This document shows, in pieces, positions 62,125 through 64,000 of a DNA stretch of 64,000 nucleotides (the stretch's first letter is position 1; each line of letters opens with the position of its first letter). Source of the stretch: Bacteroidota bacterium. GTDB lineage: Bacteria > Bacteroidota > Bacteroidia > AKYH767-A > 2013-40CM-41-45. The DNA is taken from the NCBI GenBank assembly GCA_016713765.1, contig JADJON010000001.1, positions 1,860,001-1,924,000 of the forward strand. Reading direction: 5' to 3'. Position numbers and translations under genes: made by a program. The notes below the pieces were generated by a model. The model did not search any database. It was given only the letters and a program-made list of their open reading frames with translations, and was not told the origin of the DNA.

Positions 62125-62132
62125 CAAATATA
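62125..62132 (-). promoter_or_regulatory. -7 element before the beta-helix lipoprotein gene
   Basis: TATATTTG on the minus strand, six bases before ATG 62118; leaderless or very short leader predicted. Confidence 0.5.
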
Positions 62133-62183
62133 CGGGAAAGGTGGGGGTGGGGATGGGTGGTTGGATGCGTAAGAATGTATAGT

Positions 62184-62243
62184 GTTCCGGGTTCCGGGTT
62201 CCGAGTTTCGGGTTGGTTGAAGGTTGAAGGTTGGAAGGTTGAG
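62184..62243. repeat. Heptanucleotide array (GTTCCGG then GGTTGAA)
   Basis: Consecutive 7-bp units: GTTCCGG, GTTCCGG, GTTCCGA, GTTTCGG (62184-62211), then GGTTGAA units from 62215 (one is expanded to eight bases), ending GGTTGAG. The GGTTGAA unit is the same as in the array at 60395. Confidence 0.85.
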
Positions 62244-62265
62244 TGGCGGCGTTTGAGTGATTTGT

Positions 62266-62383
62266 GACTGGTAACTGGTAACTGGTAATTAGTAACTAGT
62301 AATTAGTAACTAGTAATTAGGAGTCTCCAACTAGTTTCTAGTTACTAATTACCAATTACTAATCACCAATCACCAATCACCAA
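62266..62383. repeat. Inverted pair of heptanucleotide arrays (GTAACTG/GTAATTA)
   Basis: Left arm 62271-62319: seven 7-bp units GTAACTG, GTAACTG, GTAATTA, GTAACTA, GTAATTA, GTAACTA, GTAATTA. Centre 62320-62328: GGAGTCTCC. Right arm 62335-62383: TTTCTAG, TTACTAA, TTACCAA, TTACTAA, TCACCAA three times, the inverse of the left units. The whole can fold into a long imperfect hairpin. It lies between the divergent lipoprotein and PKD genes. Confidence 0.9.
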
Positions 62384-62428
62384 TCCTAATACCTCGTCTT
62401 GGACGCGTAAGATTTTCCACACTTCGCC

Positions 62429-62459
62429 TTGTACCTGCGTTGTTGCCCATCTACTTTTG
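62429..62459 (+). promoter_or_regulatory. Promoter of the PKD-repeat gene
   Basis: TTG (62429-62431), 20 bases, TACTTTTG (62452-62459). Predicted leader about 40 nt to ATG 62505. It lies 45 bases after the inverted heptamer array. Confidence 0.7.
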
Positions 62460-62504
62460 GATCATCGAATCAAACGCATCCATCCAACCCTAAATTCTAG
62501 TACC

Positions 62505-64000
62505 ATGAAGTTTACCAATTACTCCTTGCAACGCAGCGGTCCCTGGCTGACCGGCTTGTTGCTGATGTTCTTCCTGGGTATGGGCAGTATTGCCCGTGCA
62601 CAGGTGCCGTGTTATACCGGTTTCGCTTATACGACCTCCGGTTCTCCTTATCAGCTATCGTTCTACGATTCTTCCTACGACGCCAACGGTGACCGTCCGG
62701 TCTCCTGGCAGTGGAGCTTCGGCGACGGTACTGCTTCTACCGCGCAGAATCCTTCGCACCTTTACAACTCCAACGGCACGTATGTGGTCTGCCTGACTGC
62801 CACGTTTGCTACTGGTTGCTGGACGACCACCTGCGATTCCATTTACGTAGGACAGACGCTTGCCTGCAACGCTTCGTACACCTTCACGGTCAGCCCGGCG
62901 GGTGTGTACGACTTCCAGAACACCAGTATCGGCTCCGGCGGGTTGACGTATTCCTGGGACTTCGGGGATGGCACCACCTCGACAGTGGCCAACCCGTCGC
63001 ATACGTTCCCGGCTCCGGGTACGTATACCGTTTGCCTGAGTATTGCCGATGGCGCGGGTTGCAGCGATACCTACTGCACAGCCATCACCATCAACGGCAC
63101 CGGTTCCTGCCAGGCATCGTTCACCACTTCGACCAGCGGCAACACCGCGACCTTCACCGGCAACCCTTCTCCGGCGGGCGCGATCTGTACCTGGGATTTT
63201 GGTGATGGTTCCTTTGGCACCTCCATCGGTAATGCGAGCCTCTCGCATACCTACAATGCCAACGGCGCCTATACGGTCTGCATGACGGTGACGGATTCCA
63301 TGCAAGCCTGCACCGACACCTATTGCGATTCCCTTTACGTGAACGGCGGCGGCGCCATCACCTGTTCTGCGGCCTTCCAGGGCGCGTGGGTGGCAGGAAC
63401 GATGCTGGTGAATTTCACCGACTACTCCGTCTCCAACGATTCAATCGTGAGCTGGGCCTGGGATTTCGGCGACGGCGCTACGAGTAACCAGAACAACCCT
63501 TCGCATGCCTATGCTACGCCGGGCAACTACCAGATCTGCCTGACCATCACCACAGCTTCCGGTTGTTCCTCCACGTTCTGTGACCGTGTTACCGTCGGTG
63601 GCGGTGGTACGGGTTGTACAGCCAGCTTCACGGCCAATGTGAGTCCTTCGGGTGCTGTGGTGTTCACCAACACTTCTTCTCCGCTGAACGTGCTTTGCAC
63701 CTGGGATTTCGGTAACGGCGGTACCGCCACTTCGTACGGCAGCAATCCTGTTACCTGGCAGTACAACGCCAACGGTGTGTATCTGGTTTGTCTGACCATC
63801 ACCGACTCCATGTGCACCGACACGTACTGCGACAGCATCGTAGTCGGCGGCGCGCTCGGTTGCACGGCGAACTTCCAGTACATTCCGGATAGCGCCGGCA
63901 CCACCGTTAGCTTCTACGACGGCTCTTCCGGCGGCGCAACGTCCTGGCAGTGGTCGTTCGGCGACGGTACGGCTTCGACCAGCCAGAACCCGGTTCATAC
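62505..64000 (+). CDS. PKD-repeat secreted surface protein (3' end outside window)
   Basis: The frame is open from ATG 62505 to the last base; 498 residues are visible and the C-terminus is missing. Signal peptide residues 12-32 (GPWLTGLLLMFFLGMGSIA, cut after RAQ). Then at least six PKD domains of 80-90 residues with the hallmark W.FGDG and NPSH.Y: WQWSFGDGTAS, YSWDFGDGTTS, CTWDFGDGSFG, WAWDFGDGATS, CTWDFGNGGTA, WQWSFGDGTAS. Each has a conserved pair of cysteines (VCLT and DTYC) that may form disulfides. PKD strings act as spacers in long adhesins and T9SS cargo; a T9SS sorting domain is expected at the missing end. Confidence 0.9.
   Translation, partial: MKFTNYSLQRSGPWLTGLLLMFFLGMGSIARAQVPCYTGFAYTTSGSPYQLSFYDSSYDANGDRPVSWQWSFGDGTASTAQNPSHLYNSNGTYVVCLTATFATGCWTTTCDSIYVGQTLACNASYTFTVSPAGVYDFQNTSIGSGGLTYSWDFGDGTTSTVANPSHTFPAPGTYTVCLSIADGAGCSDTYCTAITINGTGSCQASFTTSTSGNTATFTGNPSPAGAICTWDFGDGSFGTSIGNASLSHTYNANGAYTVCMTVTDSMQACTDTYCDSLYVNGGGAITCSAAFQGAWVAGTMLVNFTDYSVSNDSIVSWAWDFGDGATSNQNNPSHAYATPGNYQICLTITTASGCSSTFCDRVTVGGGGTGCTASFTANVSPSGAVVFTNTSSPLNVLCTWDFGNGGTATSYGSNPVTWQYNANGVYLVCLTITDSMCTDTYCDSIVVGGALGCTANFQYIPDSAGTTVSFYDGSSGGATSWQWSFGDGTASTSQNPVH

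Noticed and set aside
60395..62383. Heptamer arrays as a CRISPR array
   Set aside because: Units are 7 bp, tandem and without spacers; no cas gene is present.
62655..63998. Antisense open frames (216 and 185 codons) and a 164-codon frame in the PKD region
   Set aside because: The plus-strand frame from 62505 shows repeated WDFGDG blocks and a signal peptide throughout, so the others are shadows of repetitive coding sequence.

Overview
The window (about 54% GC by eye) is ordinary chromosome from a member of the phylum Bacteroidota, most likely an environmental lineage of class Bacteroidia; the order cannot be fixed from sequence alone. Evidence: several secreted proteins end in type IX secretion (T9SS type A) sorting domains; promoters fit the Bacteroidota form TTG-N18..20-TAnnTTTG (16040-16069, 19706-19734, 27797-27827, 62429-62459); Shine-Dalgarno sequences are mostly absent; the primary sigma factor is short (287 aa); OmpA/PD40, DUF3078, YwqK/MORN and PKD surface proteins typical of the phylum are present. 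About 59 protein genes and one tRNA are supported. No phage, transposase, integrase or CRISPR array was seen.

Layout. 1-3085: a cut-off PQQ-type propeller gene, a strong terminator and an OmpA/PD40 envelope protein. 3319-13118 (minus): a long run of tightly packed genes, read as MBL/beta-CASP RNase, ccmB, ccmC, a T9SS-sorted secreted protein, ccmD, ccmE, ccmF, a DUF2520 Rossmann protein, kdsC-like phosphatase and UbiA prenyltransferase. It is a System I cytochrome c maturation operon with envelope genes behind it. 13196-22473: bshB1 (bacillithiol), a strongly promoted T9SS sialidase-fold protein, a GT4/copA pair, tRNA-His, a thioredoxin, a MaoC protein and a POT peptide transporter. 22595-31810: MORN protein, mnmA, lipoprotein, long GAPDH, rpoD, DegP/HtrA, and a divergent ECF-like sigma/membrane anti-sigma-like pair leading into dapF. 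31922-36334: acetyltransferase, seven-haem TPR cytochrome, PhoB/PhoR-like two-component system. 36339-38715 (minus): redoxin, cytochrome c/copper-monooxygenase-like protein and acetyltransferase in one overlapping unit.

38712-47804: DEDDh exonuclease/GIY-YIG fusion, T9SS and WD40 secreted proteins, crcB, DUF3078 outer membrane protein, mscL, ABC-F, apaG. 48100-54782: a DUF1800/DUF1501 pair (the second carries both Tat and T9SS signals), SRPBCC protein, mazG, DUF2079 membrane protein, peroxiredoxin. 54833-59765: ZIP transporter, methyltransferase, corA, rRNA methyltransferase-like gene, pfkA. 59775-64000: WbqC, a beta-helix lipoprotein flanked on both sides by arrays of 7-bp repeats in inverted arrangement, and the start of a PKD-repeat secreted protein that runs off the window.

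Most worth following: the heptanucleotide inverted arrays around 60.4 and 62.2-62.4 kb; the uncharacterised redoxin/cytochrome c/PHM-like copper protein unit, in which every expected copper ligand can be found; TTAAC-type direct repeats shared by the two-component operon promoter and the degP/sigma intergenic region; a CxxxY-type CcmE; and a T9SS cargo gene translationally coupled inside the ccm operon.
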